Assembly (NCBI GenBank): GCA_900544385.1
Contig: UQVD01000021.1
Location: forward strand, 1-23,861
Direction: 5' to 3'
Origin: an uncultured Collinsella sp.
GTDB lineage: Bacteria; Actinomycetota; Coriobacteriia; Coriobacteriales; Coriobacteriaceae
DNA length: 23,861 nt
Shown here: piece by piece, positions 7,153 to 14,419 of the stretch
Layout: each line of letters opens with the position of its first letter
Position numbering within the stretch: the first letter of the stretch is position 1
The notes under the pieces: model-generated
Database searches by the model: none
What the model was told of the DNA's origin: nothing
The model's input: the letters and a program-made list of their open reading frames with translations, nothing else
Program-made: the position numbers and the translations under genes

Positions 7153-7983
7153 TTTTTTGGAGATGATCCGATTGAGATGGATCATCAGATAGAGTTCCTC
7201 CTCCTCGGAGAGCGTGGCGTCCCGCGTTTCACGACAATAGGAACCGATATGCTTCACGCACTCTGCCAACTGCGGAAACTCCTCACGAAAGTTCTTGTAC
7301 ATCTGCATGTTGGCGCTGTTCAGCGACTCGCCGGCTTGAATGCGCTTGAACAGGTACCGCAGATGCGTGGCGAAGCGGGTGAAATCAAAGGAATCGCGGT
7401 CGACAATAATGCGGAAATCGCTTTCGAGAATCTCGATAACGTCCTCGAGCATATCGTCGAACTGCTTTGTGGGCTCGGCCGTGGCTTTGACGGCTTCAAC
7501 AACCCGTGCGTTCACGAGATTCATCGCAATACTGGCAATCTCATCCTTGGGAAGCCGCTCTCCGAGCTCCTTCTCGAGTCGCATGACGATAAACTGGGCA
7601 GCCTTGTATTCCTTCGGATACGTCTCCCGCACTTCATAGGCAAGAGGCATCGCGATGCGGACCCCCTTTTGGGCTCGCGCAACGGCAAACGACAGGTGAT
7701 CAGCCATGAACAGCGTCGCATTGGTCGAGAGGTCGTAGGGCAGTTCGTTGGCAACGATGTCCATAACTTTCGCCGCAAACATCACGATATCCGAGGGAAG
7801 ATCCCTCATGACATCTTGTCCTTTAGGATCAATGTCGTAAAACGTATGCTCGATTTTAGAAAGAGGGAGCTCTCGAGGAAAATCTCCGCCGAAACCGACG
7901 CCCCTGCCCATGGCGATGACATCTCGCCCCTGTCCGTCACGGCAAAGAACCGCGTTGTTGTTAAGCTTTTTAATTGCAAGCAT
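7144..7983 (-). CDS. BglG/LicT-family transcription antiterminator
   Basis: The 279-residue RNA-binding antiterminator has two PTS regulation domains. The CAT RNA-binding domain (1-55) opens MLAIKKLNNNAVL. PRD1 is about 65-170 and PRD2 about 172-279. H96 (PRD1), H207 and H269 (PRD2) are present at LicT-like positions, but the second PRD1 histidine is replaced by N155 (AMNLVNA where LHxxNA is usual). This could alter inhibition by the EII protein. The start at 7983 has GGAGG five bases upstream; an ORF extension to 8052 runs through the terminator and is not real. It is first in the operon and is expected to control its own leader, which carries RAT sites and a terminator. Confidence 0.95.
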   Translation of the reverse strand: MLAIKKLNNNAVLCRDGQGRDVIAMGRGVGFGGDFPRELPLSKIEHTFYDIDPKGQDVMRDLPSDIVMFAAKVMDIVANELPYDLSTNATLFMADHLSFAVARAQKGVRIAMPLAYEVRETYPKEYKAAQFIVMRLEKELGERLPKDEIASIAMNLVNARVVEAVKATAEPTKQFDDMLEDVIEILESDFRIIVDRDSFDFTRFATHLRYLFKRIQAGESLNSANMQMYKNFREEFPQLAECVKHIGSYCRETRDATLSEEEELYLMIHLNRIISKKGL

Positions 7984-8012
7984 GGTGAACCTCCTTTCAA
8001 GAACACTCACAG

Positions 8013-8057
8013 AAAAAGGCATGATAGCCAATAGCAGTGCTATTGCGGTCATGCCTT
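8013..8057 (-). terminator. Leader terminator upstream of bglG
   Basis: On the minus strand AAGGCATGA (8057-8049) pairs with TCATGCCTT (8024-8016). An inner CAATAGC/GCTATTG stem lies between them, and a T run ends the structure (8017-8013). This is the terminator an antiterminator protein would overcome. Its 5' arm lies inside the short RAT-like site 8047-8069. Confidence 0.85.
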
Positions 8058-8069
8058 ACGTAACAATCC
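8047..8069 (-). promoter_or_regulatory. Short RAT-like site overlapping the terminator arm
   Basis: The minus strand reads GGATTGTTAC, GTAA, GGCATGACC. The conserved lower parts of a RAT are kept, but the apical helix is replaced by a GTAA that could form a GNRA tetraloop. It contains the terminator's 5' arm, so binding here would exclude the terminator. Confidence 0.5.
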
Positions 8070-8085
8070 GTGTTGTATTGCTCTT

Positions 8086-8115
8086 GGGCATGCCTCCACA
8101 CAGGAGTAACAATCC
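8086..8115 (-). promoter_or_regulatory. RAT antiterminator target in the bglG leader
   Basis: On the minus strand this 30-base stretch starts GGATTGTTACTCC and ends GGAGGCATGCCC, close to the known bgl/lic/sac RAT consensus (GGATTGTTACTG...CAGGCAAAACC) with a CTCC/GGAG apical stem. It begins about 15 bases after the -10 and lies upstream of the terminator, a tandem arrangement with the shorter site at 8047-8069. Confidence 0.8.
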
Positions 8116-8129
8116 AAGATGCAAAATGC

Positions 8130-8135
8130 ATTATA
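8130..8135 (-). promoter_or_regulatory. -10 box of the bgl operon promoter
   Basis: A perfect TATAAT on the minus strand is positioned so that the transcript would begin just ahead of the first RAT. No good -35 is visible at 16-18 bases, so an activator may be needed. Confidence 0.5.
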
Positions 8136-8163
8136 GCGCTCTCCCCGCCCCGGGGACCATCGG

Positions 8164-8194
8164 GCTGGCGAACGGTAGATGTCGGCCCGCCAGC
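8164..8194 (-). terminator. Weak hairpin after the nucleoside-salvage operon
   Basis: GCTGGCG (8164-8170) pairs with CGCCAGC (8188-8194). There is no T run. It could help end the ribokinase/nucleoside hydrolase transcript before the bgl promoter. Otherwise I see nothing in 8136-8232. Confidence 0.25.
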
Positions 8195-8232
8195 GGCCAC
8201 ATCGAGCAGATGGGCGTGCTTCGATCCCGAGC

Positions 8233-9207
8233 CTAGCCTAGGACACGGGCCATACGTGTCTTGAACTCGGACAGGAAGCGCGGAGCATCCACGGTCAGTG
8301 CCACAAGCGTGCTCTTGTCCGGATCGGACAGGCGGCGCTCATCGCAGATGGTGCGACCGCGGTACTCGCCCAGCAGATCAACACGCAGGTTGCAGCCGAG
8401 CGCACCTACGAGCGTGGGGTCGATCGCCACGGCAACGGCCAGCGGATCGTGCAGCGCACAACCACCCAGGTAGGGTGCGTTCATCTCGTACGAGCCAATG
8501 TAGTGCTCGACCATGCTCGCAAATGCGCAGCCCGCCATGGTGCCCGAGCCCGTCCAGCCGGCAATGTCGCGGCGTGTGAGCACCACGCGATGCGTCACGT
8601 CCAGACCCACCATGGTGAGCTTACGGCCCGAGCGCAGCACCGCGTCGGCTGCCTCGGGGTCGCTCGCCATATTGGCCTCGGCGCCCGCGCTCACGTTGCC
8701 GGGCACGGTAAGGGCGCCGCCCATCACGACCACGCGGCCGATGGACATCATCGCCGCCGTATCGCGCTCCAGGGCGAGCGCCAGGTTGGAGAGCGGGCCA
8801 GTCGCTACGTAGACCAGATCGGGACCATAGGTGCGCGCGGCATCGATCAGATAATCGACCGCAGCGTTGCCGTCGGCCGAGGTCGCCCCCACCGGCTCGT
8901 AGGGCGACGCGGGCACGCTCGCGCCGCCGATGCCGTTCTTGCCGTGAATGAGCGCGGTGGACGCCGGCGGCGTATAGGGCTCAGTCGCCTGCAGAGGACG
9001 GTCGGCACCCAGGTACACCGGAACCTCGGGGCGACCCAGCAGATCGAGCACCGCCAGGCAATTGTGCGCCGATTGCTCGACGCGCACGTTACCAAAGCAC
9101 GTGGTGATGCCCACGAGCTCCACCTCGGGGCTCGCGATGGCATAGGCCAGCGCCATCGCATCGTCAACACCCATATCCAGATCAAGGATCAGCTTCTTGA
9201 TTGCCAT
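8233..9207 (-). CDS. Inosine-uridine-type nucleoside hydrolase
   Basis: The 324-residue cytoplasmic enzyme splits the N-glycosidic bond of ribonucleosides to a base and ribose. The N-terminal calcium-binding signature is D9-x-D11-x-G-x-D15-D16 (DLDMGVDDA). The ribose-binding region AEANMASDPEAA keeps the Asn and DPEA of the family, and the late LHDPLAVA segment has the His-Asp pair. It follows ribokinase by 30 bases with GGAG before the ATG, so released ribose would be phosphorylated by its operon partner. Base preference cannot be told from the sequence. Confidence 0.92.
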   Translation of the reverse strand: MAIKKLILDLDMGVDDAMALAYAIASPEVELVGITTCFGNVRVEQSAHNCLAVLDLLGRPEVPVYLGADRPLQATEPYTPPASTALIHGKNGIGGASVPASPYEPVGATSADGNAAVDYLIDAARTYGPDLVYVATGPLSNLALALERDTAAMMSIGRVVVMGGALTVPGNVSAGAEANMASDPEAADAVLRSGRKLTMVGLDVTHRVVLTRRDIAGWTGSGTMAGCAFASMVEHYIGSYEMNAPYLGGCALHDPLAVAVAIDPTLVGALGCNLRVDLLGEYRGRTICDERRLSDPDKSTLVALTVDAPRFLSEFKTRMARVLG

Positions 9208-9237
9208 TGTTCTACTCCGCTTCTCCGTCTTTATCGT

Positions 9238-10200
9238 TTAACCAAACCAATGTTCAACTTCGGCGCGCGTGGGAATCGATTGCTGAGCGCCCAGGCGCGA
9301 CACCGTCACTGCCGAGGCGCGAGCACCCGCGGCCATGCACTCAAAGAGCGGCAAGCCCTCTAGGCGAGCCGCCGCCAACGCGCCGATAAACGTATCGCCG
9401 GCGGCCGTGGTATCGACTACCGTACTCGAAAGTGCCGGCATGCGCAGCAGCTCACCGCCATCGCCGAGCGTAACCGAGCCGGCACCGCCCAACGTGATGA
9501 CCGCGGCGCCGGCGCCCTTAGCAAGCAGGGCGTTGAGCGCGGTGACGCAACTCGCGTCATCCGTGGGCAGAATGCCCGTCAGCACCTGGCACTCGGTCTC
9601 GTTGGGGCAGACCAAGTCGACCGCAGGCCAGACCTCCGCAGGCAGCTCGCAGGCGGGCGCTGGATTAAAGACCGTATAGAACCCCAGCTCGTGAGCGCAA
9701 ACAAGCGCCTCGGCCGTCGCTGCAAGGTCACATTCGCCCTGGGCGATAAAGACGCTTCCGGCAGCCGGGGCAATCTCGCCGGCGTCTCCGTCGAGCCCAT
9801 CGGCCACCAGACGTCTCAGCGCGCGGGCAACGTCCTCGCCCGTAAGCGCATGATTGGCTCCCGGCGACAGCACGATGCGGTTATCGCTCTCGCAGCGAAT
9901 GATGGTCGCCGTTCCCGTCTCCACGTCATCGCGACGCGCCACAAACTCAACGCCCACGCCGGCATCCTGAAGTCCCGCCACCAGCGCATCGCCAAACGTA
10001 TCGCGCCCAACCGCGCCGATCATGCACGTGCGCGCACCCATGCGCGCGGCGGCGACGGCCTGGTTAGCGCCCTTGCCACCGGCGTTGGTGATAAAACCGC
10101 TGCCGCCGACGGTCTCGCCCGCGCGCGGCATGCGCTCGCACGCCACCGAAAGATCCATGTTCATGCTGCCGAACACCGCAACGATGCTGTGATCCGCCAT
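9238..10200 (-). CDS. rbsK: Ribokinase (PfkB family)
   Basis: The 320-residue kinase phosphorylates D-ribose at O5 with ATP. Both PfkB signatures are present: NAGGKGANQAVAAARMG at residues 39-55 and DTTAAGDTF at 263-271, with catalytic base D269. The middle Gly of the second signature is Ala (TAAGD rather than TGAGD), which is tolerated in the family. The ATG at 10200 is chosen for GAGGAGG five bases upstream. It is first in a two-gene operon with the nucleoside hydrolase, pointing to ribose from nucleosides as the substrate. No ribose transporter or RbsD lies nearby. Confidence 0.9.
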   Translation of the reverse strand: MADHSIVAVFGSMNMDLSVACERMPRAGETVGGSGFITNAGGKGANQAVAAARMGARTCMIGAVGRDTFGDALVAGLQDAGVGVEFVARRDDVETGTATIIRCESDNRIVLSPGANHALTGEDVARALRRLVADGLDGDAGEIAPAAGSVFIAQGECDLAATAEALVCAHELGFYTVFNPAPACELPAEVWPAVDLVCPNETECQVLTGILPTDDASCVTALNALLAKGAGAAVITLGGAGSVTLGDGGELLRMPALSSTVVDTTAAGDTFIGALAAARLEGLPLFECMAAGARASAVTVSRLGAQQSIPTRAEVEHWFG

Positions 10201-10342
10201 GGAAACCTCCTCGTCTTTAGGCTTTGTGCCCACCGTCGACCATCGATTGTGCACTCTCGCACCCCCTATAACTTTAGTTCACTTTGATGTGGACGCGCGC
10301 TTGAGCTTGCGCCAGCAGCAAGCATTCACAGGAGCAGGCAGC

Positions 10343-10348
10343 TACAAT
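10343..10348 (+). promoter_or_regulatory. Possible -10 of the acyltransferase gene
   Basis: TACAAT lies 40 bases before the ATG in the divergent 187-bp region between ribokinase and the acyltransferase. No convincing -35 is seen at the right distance, and I could not find a clear promoter for ribokinase. Confidence 0.25.
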
Positions 10349-10387
10349 GAATACGTGCTGATTATTCTCGTCATTGGATGATGTTTT

Positions 10388-12604
10388 ATGGAACAATTCT
10401 CGCAATCGGGCTCGCGCGGTCGACGCCGCACGGGCAACGAGCCGGCATCGCACGAACGCGTGAAGGGCGAACGCCGTGCCAACGAGCCGCGACGCACCGC
10501 GAGCCCCCATCGCGCTTCTGCCAACAACGCGGGCCGCGCCAACACTCCCGCCGCGGAGCAGACGCCCGCTCGCCCCAAGTCCCGCTACATCCCTGCACTC
10601 GACGGTCTGCGTACGCTCGCCGTCATCGCGGTGGTGCTCTATCACCTTAACCTCACGTGGGCGCAGGGCGGTCTGCTCGGCGTCACGATCTTCTTTGTGC
10701 TTTCGGGCTATCTGATCACACGCCTGCTACTCAACGAAGTCGCTAAGACCGGCCGCATCGACCTCAAGAGCTTCTGGATCCGCCGCATCCGTCGCCTGGT
10801 CCCCGCCGTGGTAACCGTCGTGGTGGTGACCTGTGCGCTGTGCACCGTCTTCAACCACGTGATGCTCACCAAGATGCGCCCCGACATTCTGCCGTCACTG
10901 CTGTTCTTTAACAACTGGTGGCAGATTGCCCAAAACGTCTCGTACTTCAATGCTCTGGGCGACCCCTCGCCGCTCACGCACTTTTGGTCGCTTGCCATCG
11001 AGGAACAGTTCTACCTGATTTGGCCGCCGCTGCTGTTTGCCATGGTATCCATGCATGTGAGCAAGCCCAACACGCGCCGCGTGGTTCTGGGCCTTGCCGC
11101 GGTATCTGCCCTAGCCATGATGGTGCTTTACAACCCTGCCGCCGACCCCAGCCGCGTGTACTACGGCACCGACACCCGTGTGTTCTCGCTGCTGCTGGGC
11201 GCCTGGATGGCCTTTATCCCCGATCGCGACCTGGCGCCGGTGCGTCTCACTCGTCGTTTGGGGCTCAATCGCCTGGCTGGCGCCGCCAAGCACGGCAAGA
11301 ACGCCGAGGGCAAACCTGGCGAGAAGGCCGACGAAGCAGCCGAGACCGCCCCGGCACAGCCGAGCGCCCTCGTGCGTTTTTGGTCCTCGCCCGCATCCAT
11401 CGATGTGTTGGGCGTCGTGGGTCTGGTTGGCCTTGCCGCCATGGTCGCGCTCACCAACGGCTACACCGCGTTCCAGTATCGCGGAGGCACGCTGCTGTGC
11501 TCGATCCTCACGCTCATGGTCATCGCGGCCTGCGTGCAGCCCCAGGGAATGGTTGCCCGCGCGCTGTCCGCCGAGCCGCTCGTGTGGGTTGGCAAGCGCT
11601 CGTACAGCATCTACCTGTGGCACTATCCGCTGCTGTTGCTCATGAACCCGGTCGCCAACATCAACGATACGCCCTGGTGGCAGTACATCTTGCAGGTACT
11701 TGTGGTAGTCGCCGTAGCCGAGTGCTCTTATCGCTTTATCGAAACGCCGTTTAGGAAGGGCGCCTTCGGCCGCACCGTCACCGAATTCCGCAATGGAACC
11801 ACCACACCCGCCAACTGGGCACGCGCGCACGTCCCTGTCTGCGCAGCCTGCGCTATCGTGTTGGTCGTCGCACTGGGCGGTCTGATCTTTGTGCCCGAGA
11901 CGTCTGCGCTGAGCGGCGAGGGCGCCGAAGTTCTGAACAAGGAAGCCAAAAACACCGCGCCCACCGACCAGCAAGCGGCCGACGACACCGACAAGGACAA
12001 CGACGGCTTCCCCGATGGCTCCTACGAACTGTTGATGATCGGCGACTCCGTGTCGCTGCGCGCCGTTGATTCCTTTGACGGCGTGTTCCCGCACAGCCAT
12101 ATCGATGCCGAAAAGGGCCGCCAGTTTGATGCGGGCCGCGCGACATTTGAGGGCTATATCCAGCAGAACCTTGCCGGCAAGATCGTGGTCTTTGCCCTGG
12201 GCACCAATGGTTTGGTAACTGATGACCAGATCGATGCCATCATGGCCGATGCCGGCGACAAGCGCATCGTCGCGTTTGTGAACACACGCAGTCCGCAGCC
12301 GTGGGTGGGTTCCACCAACCAGGCTATCGCCAACGCCGCCACGCGCTACAAGAATGTACGCGTTATCGACTGGTACGGGCACAGCGCCAACCGCAACGAC
12401 CTATTCGATGGCGACGGCACGCACCTGTCGACTACCGGCGTGACCGAGTACCTCAACCTGATCCACGATGCAGTCAAGAAAGACCTGCCCGTGCACCCCG
12501 AGGACCACGTCAACGATCCGCAGCCGGCAGCCGTCAAGTCCGCCGCCGACGCACTCGTCAATGCCCTCGCCTACAAGCCACACAAGCTGGGCACCGACAA
12601 GTAA
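10388..12604 (+). CDS. OafA/OatA-like membrane O-acyltransferase with C-terminal SGNH domain
   Basis: The product has 738 residues. Residues 1-65 are basic and disordered (Arg, Ala, Pro rich), an unusual cytoplasmic tail. The acyltransferase_3 membrane domain follows (about 66-500, ~10 hydrophobic segments) with YIPALDGLRTLAVIAVVLYH, IFFVLSGYLITRLLL and SLAIEEQFYLIWPP. A charged insert sits near 295-335. The external C-terminal domain has GDS near 551 and the Asp/His of DGTHLS near 677, an SGNH-type O-acetyl transfer site. Such proteins O-acetylate peptidoglycan or surface polysaccharide. The acceptor is not evident here. The ribosome binding site is weak. The gene is monocistronic and ends in a large hairpin. 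Confidence 0.88.
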   Translation: MEQFSQSGSRGRRRTGNEPASHERVKGERRANEPRRTASPHRASANNAGRANTPAAEQTPARPKSRYIPALDGLRTLAVIAVVLYHLNLTWAQGGLLGVTIFFVLSGYLITRLLLNEVAKTGRIDLKSFWIRRIRRLVPAVVTVVVVTCALCTVFNHVMLTKMRPDILPSLLFFNNWWQIAQNVSYFNALGDPSPLTHFWSLAIEEQFYLIWPPLLFAMVSMHVSKPNTRRVVLGLAAVSALAMMVLYNPAADPSRVYYGTDTRVFSLLLGAWMAFIPDRDLAPVRLTRRLGLNRLAGAAKHGKNAEGKPGEKADEAAETAPAQPSALVRFWSSPASIDVLGVVGLVGLAAMVALTNGYTAFQYRGGTLLCSILTLMVIAACVQPQGMVARALSAEPLVWVGKRSYSIYLWHYPLLLLMNPVANINDTPWWQYILQVLVVVAVAECSYRFIETPFRKGAFGRTVTEFRNGTTTPANWARAHVPVCAACAIVLVVALGGLIFVPETSALSGEGAEVLNKEAKNTAPTDQQAADDTDKDNDGFPDGSYELLMIGDSVSLRAVDSFDGVFPHSHIDAEKGRQFDAGRATFEGYIQQNLAGKIVVFALGTNGLVTDDQIDAIMADAGDKRIVAFVNTRSPQPWVGSTNQAIANAATRYKNVRVIDWYGHSANRNDLFDGDGTHLSTTGVTEYLNLIHDAVKKDLPVHPEDHVNDPQPAAVKSAADALVNALAYKPHKLGTDK

Positions 12605-12627
12605 CGCGCAGCAAAATCTGCGTACAC

Positions 12628-12665
12628 CCGCAGGGGGCGTCGGCCGTGGCCGACGCCCCCTGCGG
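12628..12665 (+). terminator. 18-bp GC-rich hairpin after the acyltransferase gene
   Basis: CCGCAGGGGGCGTCGGCC (12628-12645) and its perfect inverse (12648-12665) are separated by two bases, 23 bases after the stop. It is very stable but lacks a T run, so termination efficiency is uncertain. Confidence 0.65.
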
Positions 12666-12837
12666 CAGTTAGGGGCGCTCCTTTTGTACCGCCACTTGGA
12701 GGCACTCCTGGCGTAGCCAATGAAGACCTCTCCGGATGAATTCCAAGCCGCTCCGCCGCTCCAGACATCGTTTCCGTGCCTCGCACCTGCCCCAAACAAT
12801 CAAAACAAGCCCTTTTCGCCGCAACCTCAAAGGTCTG

Positions 12838-13065
12838 TGGGCAAAAAAGGGCAAATATGAGTACTGTTACCATTTTAGTCGCAGGCAAAACCATCCAAAA
12901 TGACGTTCGGGCGACCCCTACAGCCCCCTAAAGCAGCCAACCTGACTGGTTTAAGGCGTATCGGAACCAATTTTAATGAACATAATATATGTTATGTTCA
13001 TTATCTTCTTGGATGTAAATGCTGTTCACTTAGCAACAGTACTCATATTTGGTATTTTTTGCCCA
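12838..13065. repeat. 228-bp element bounded by 31-bp inverted repeats
   Basis: The gap 12605-13148 contains no credible gene. Within it, 12838-12868 and 13035-13065 are inverted copies matching at 28 of 31 positions; both arms carry GGGCAAAAAA and CAAATATGAGTACTGTT. CTG lies immediately outside each arm on the plus strand, a possible three-base target duplication, though the same bases also weakly extend the inverted repeat. The inside is AT-rich relative to its flanks and contains a 28-bp palindrome. No transposase is encoded, so it may be a non-autonomous element or two oppositely placed copies of a dispersed repeat. Confidence 0.7.
12975..13002. promoter_or_regulatory. Palindromic operator-like site inside the inverted-repeat element
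   Basis: AATGAACATAA (12975-12985) and TTATGTTCATT (12992-13002) form a perfect 11-base inverted repeat around TATATG. This is the size and symmetry of a homodimeric repressor site, yet no gene starts nearby. Confidence 0.45.
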
Positions 13066-13094
13066 CTGACATATAACTAACGCCCTATAGCAGA

Positions 13095-13130
13095 CAAAAA
13101 ACAGGCCGCAGCCCATCGCTGCGGCCTGTT
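13095..13130 (-). terminator. Intrinsic terminator of the NRAMP-family gene
   Basis: On the minus strand AACAGGCCGCAGC (13130-13118) pairs perfectly with 13112-13100 around a five-base loop and is followed by TTTTT (13099-13095), 19 bases after the stop codon. Confidence 0.9.
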
Positions 13131-13148
13131 CGGAAGCAAAAGTAGACG

Positions 13149-14411
13149 CTACGCGCTGTAGCCCATCGCTTGCAGCACAAACATGACGACCGTCAGCACC
13201 GTAATCACGCCGATAGTCGCCCAAGTGAGCACGTTCCATACGCGGCCGTTGCGATTGGCGCCCATAATGTGGCGATCCGCCGCGATAACCACCTGGAATA
13301 CCAAGACTACGGGCAGCAGCACGCCGTTGATGACCTGCGAGGTCATCATAATCTGGAACAAATCGACGCCAGGCATGAGCACCAACACGGCAGAAATGCC
13401 GATGATGGCCGTAATGATGCCGCGATAGACCGGGGCCTCGTCCCAGCTGCGGTCGGCACCGCGCTCCCAGCCAAATGCCTCGCAGATAGCGCTCGACGTG
13501 ACGCCCGGCAGCACGCAGGCGGCCAAGAAGCTCGCCGCGACCAGGCCCGAGGCAAACAGCACCGTGGACCACTGACCCGCAATAGGCTCCAGCGCGCGAG
13601 CGGCATCGGCGGCATCGCTAATCTGAATACCCGCCGGGAACAGCACCGTACCGGTCGTGATGATAATGAAGCCGGCAATGACATCGGCGGCAAGCGAGCC
13701 GCTCACGGTATCGATGCGCTGCAGCACGATATCGTCCTCGCCCGCGTTCTTATCGACCACGTTGTTCTGCGCCAAGAAAATCATCCACGGCGCGATGGTG
13801 GTACCGATCGTTGCGACCACGAGCGACACGTAGCTGGGGTCATTTTGAATGTTAGGCACGACCAGGTCGACCGCGACCTCACCCCAGTTGGGGCCTGCCA
13901 TAAACGCGGCGACAATATAGGTCACGAACACGCAGCTCACCAGCAGCAGAATCTTCTCGATGCGCTGGAAACTACCCGACATGGTAAGCATCCACACCAG
14001 CAGCGCCACCAACGGCACCGAGATGCTCGCCGGCACGCCAAAGAGCGCAAGGCCGCTGGCGATGCCCGCAAACTCCGAAATGGTCACAGCCGTGTTGGCG
14101 ATCAACAGCGCCGCCATAGCAAGTACACTCTTGCGCACGCCAAAGCGCTCGCGAATGAGCGATGCCAGGCCCTTGCCCGTAACGCAGCCGCAGCGCGCCG
14201 CGGTCTCCTGCGTCACGATGAGCAGCACAGTCATGACGGGAAGCATCCAGAGCATCTTGTAGCCATAGCTGGCGCCCGCGCTGGAATACGTTGCAATGCC
14301 GCCGGCGTCATTGCCCGAAAGCGCCGCCAGCAGACCGGGACCCATAGCGCCGAAGATGGCCGCGATGGTCAACTTTTGCTTGGTGCCCGACTTTTGCTTG
14401 GTATTTTGCAC
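13149..14411 (-). CDS. NRAMP-family transporter of the magnesium (NRMT) type
   Basis: The product has 420 residues and about eleven membrane segments. The TM1 substrate motif, DPGN in Mn/Fe NRAMPs, is D35-A-G-G38. The TM6 Met-Pro-His is A207-P208-W209. As I recall, magnesium-transporting NRMTs such as that of Eggerthella lenta keep the Asp but have Gly and Ala at the Asn and Met positions, the same changes seen here. I therefore infer Mg2+ (or Mn2+) uptake rather than iron. The GTG at 14411 is preferred: AGGTGG precedes it and it lies 8 bp after the upstream stop. A start at 14474 would overlap the upstream gene by 55 bp and add a non-family tail. It is the second gene of an operon with a PRC/MgtE_N/CBS protein and ends at a strong terminator. 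Confidence 0.85.
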   Translation of the reverse strand: MQNTKQKSGTKQKLTIAAIFGAMGPGLLAALSGNDAGGIATYSSAGASYGYKMLWMLPVMTVLLIVTQETAARCGCVTGKGLASLIRERFGVRKSVLAMAALLIANTAVTISEFAGIASGLALFGVPASISVPLVALLVWMLTMSGSFQRIEKILLLVSCVFVTYIVAAFMAGPNWGEVAVDLVVPNIQNDPSYVSLVVATIGTTIAPWMIFLAQNNVVDKNAGEDDIVLQRIDTVSGSLAADVIAGFIIITTGTVLFPAGIQISDAADAARALEPIAGQWSTVLFASGLVAASFLAACVLPGVTSSAICEAFGWERGADRSWDEAPVYRGIITAIIGISAVLVLMPGVDLFQIMMTSQVINGVLLPVVLVFQVVIAADRHIMGANRNGRVWNVLTWATIGVITVLTVVMFVLQAMGYSA

Positions 14412-14419
14412 GCGACCAC

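Noticed and set aside
12571..12894. Minus-strand open frame of 107 codons in the gene-free gap
   Set aside because: It crosses a perfect 18-bp hairpin and the end of the acyltransferase gene and has no ribosome binding site or family resemblance.
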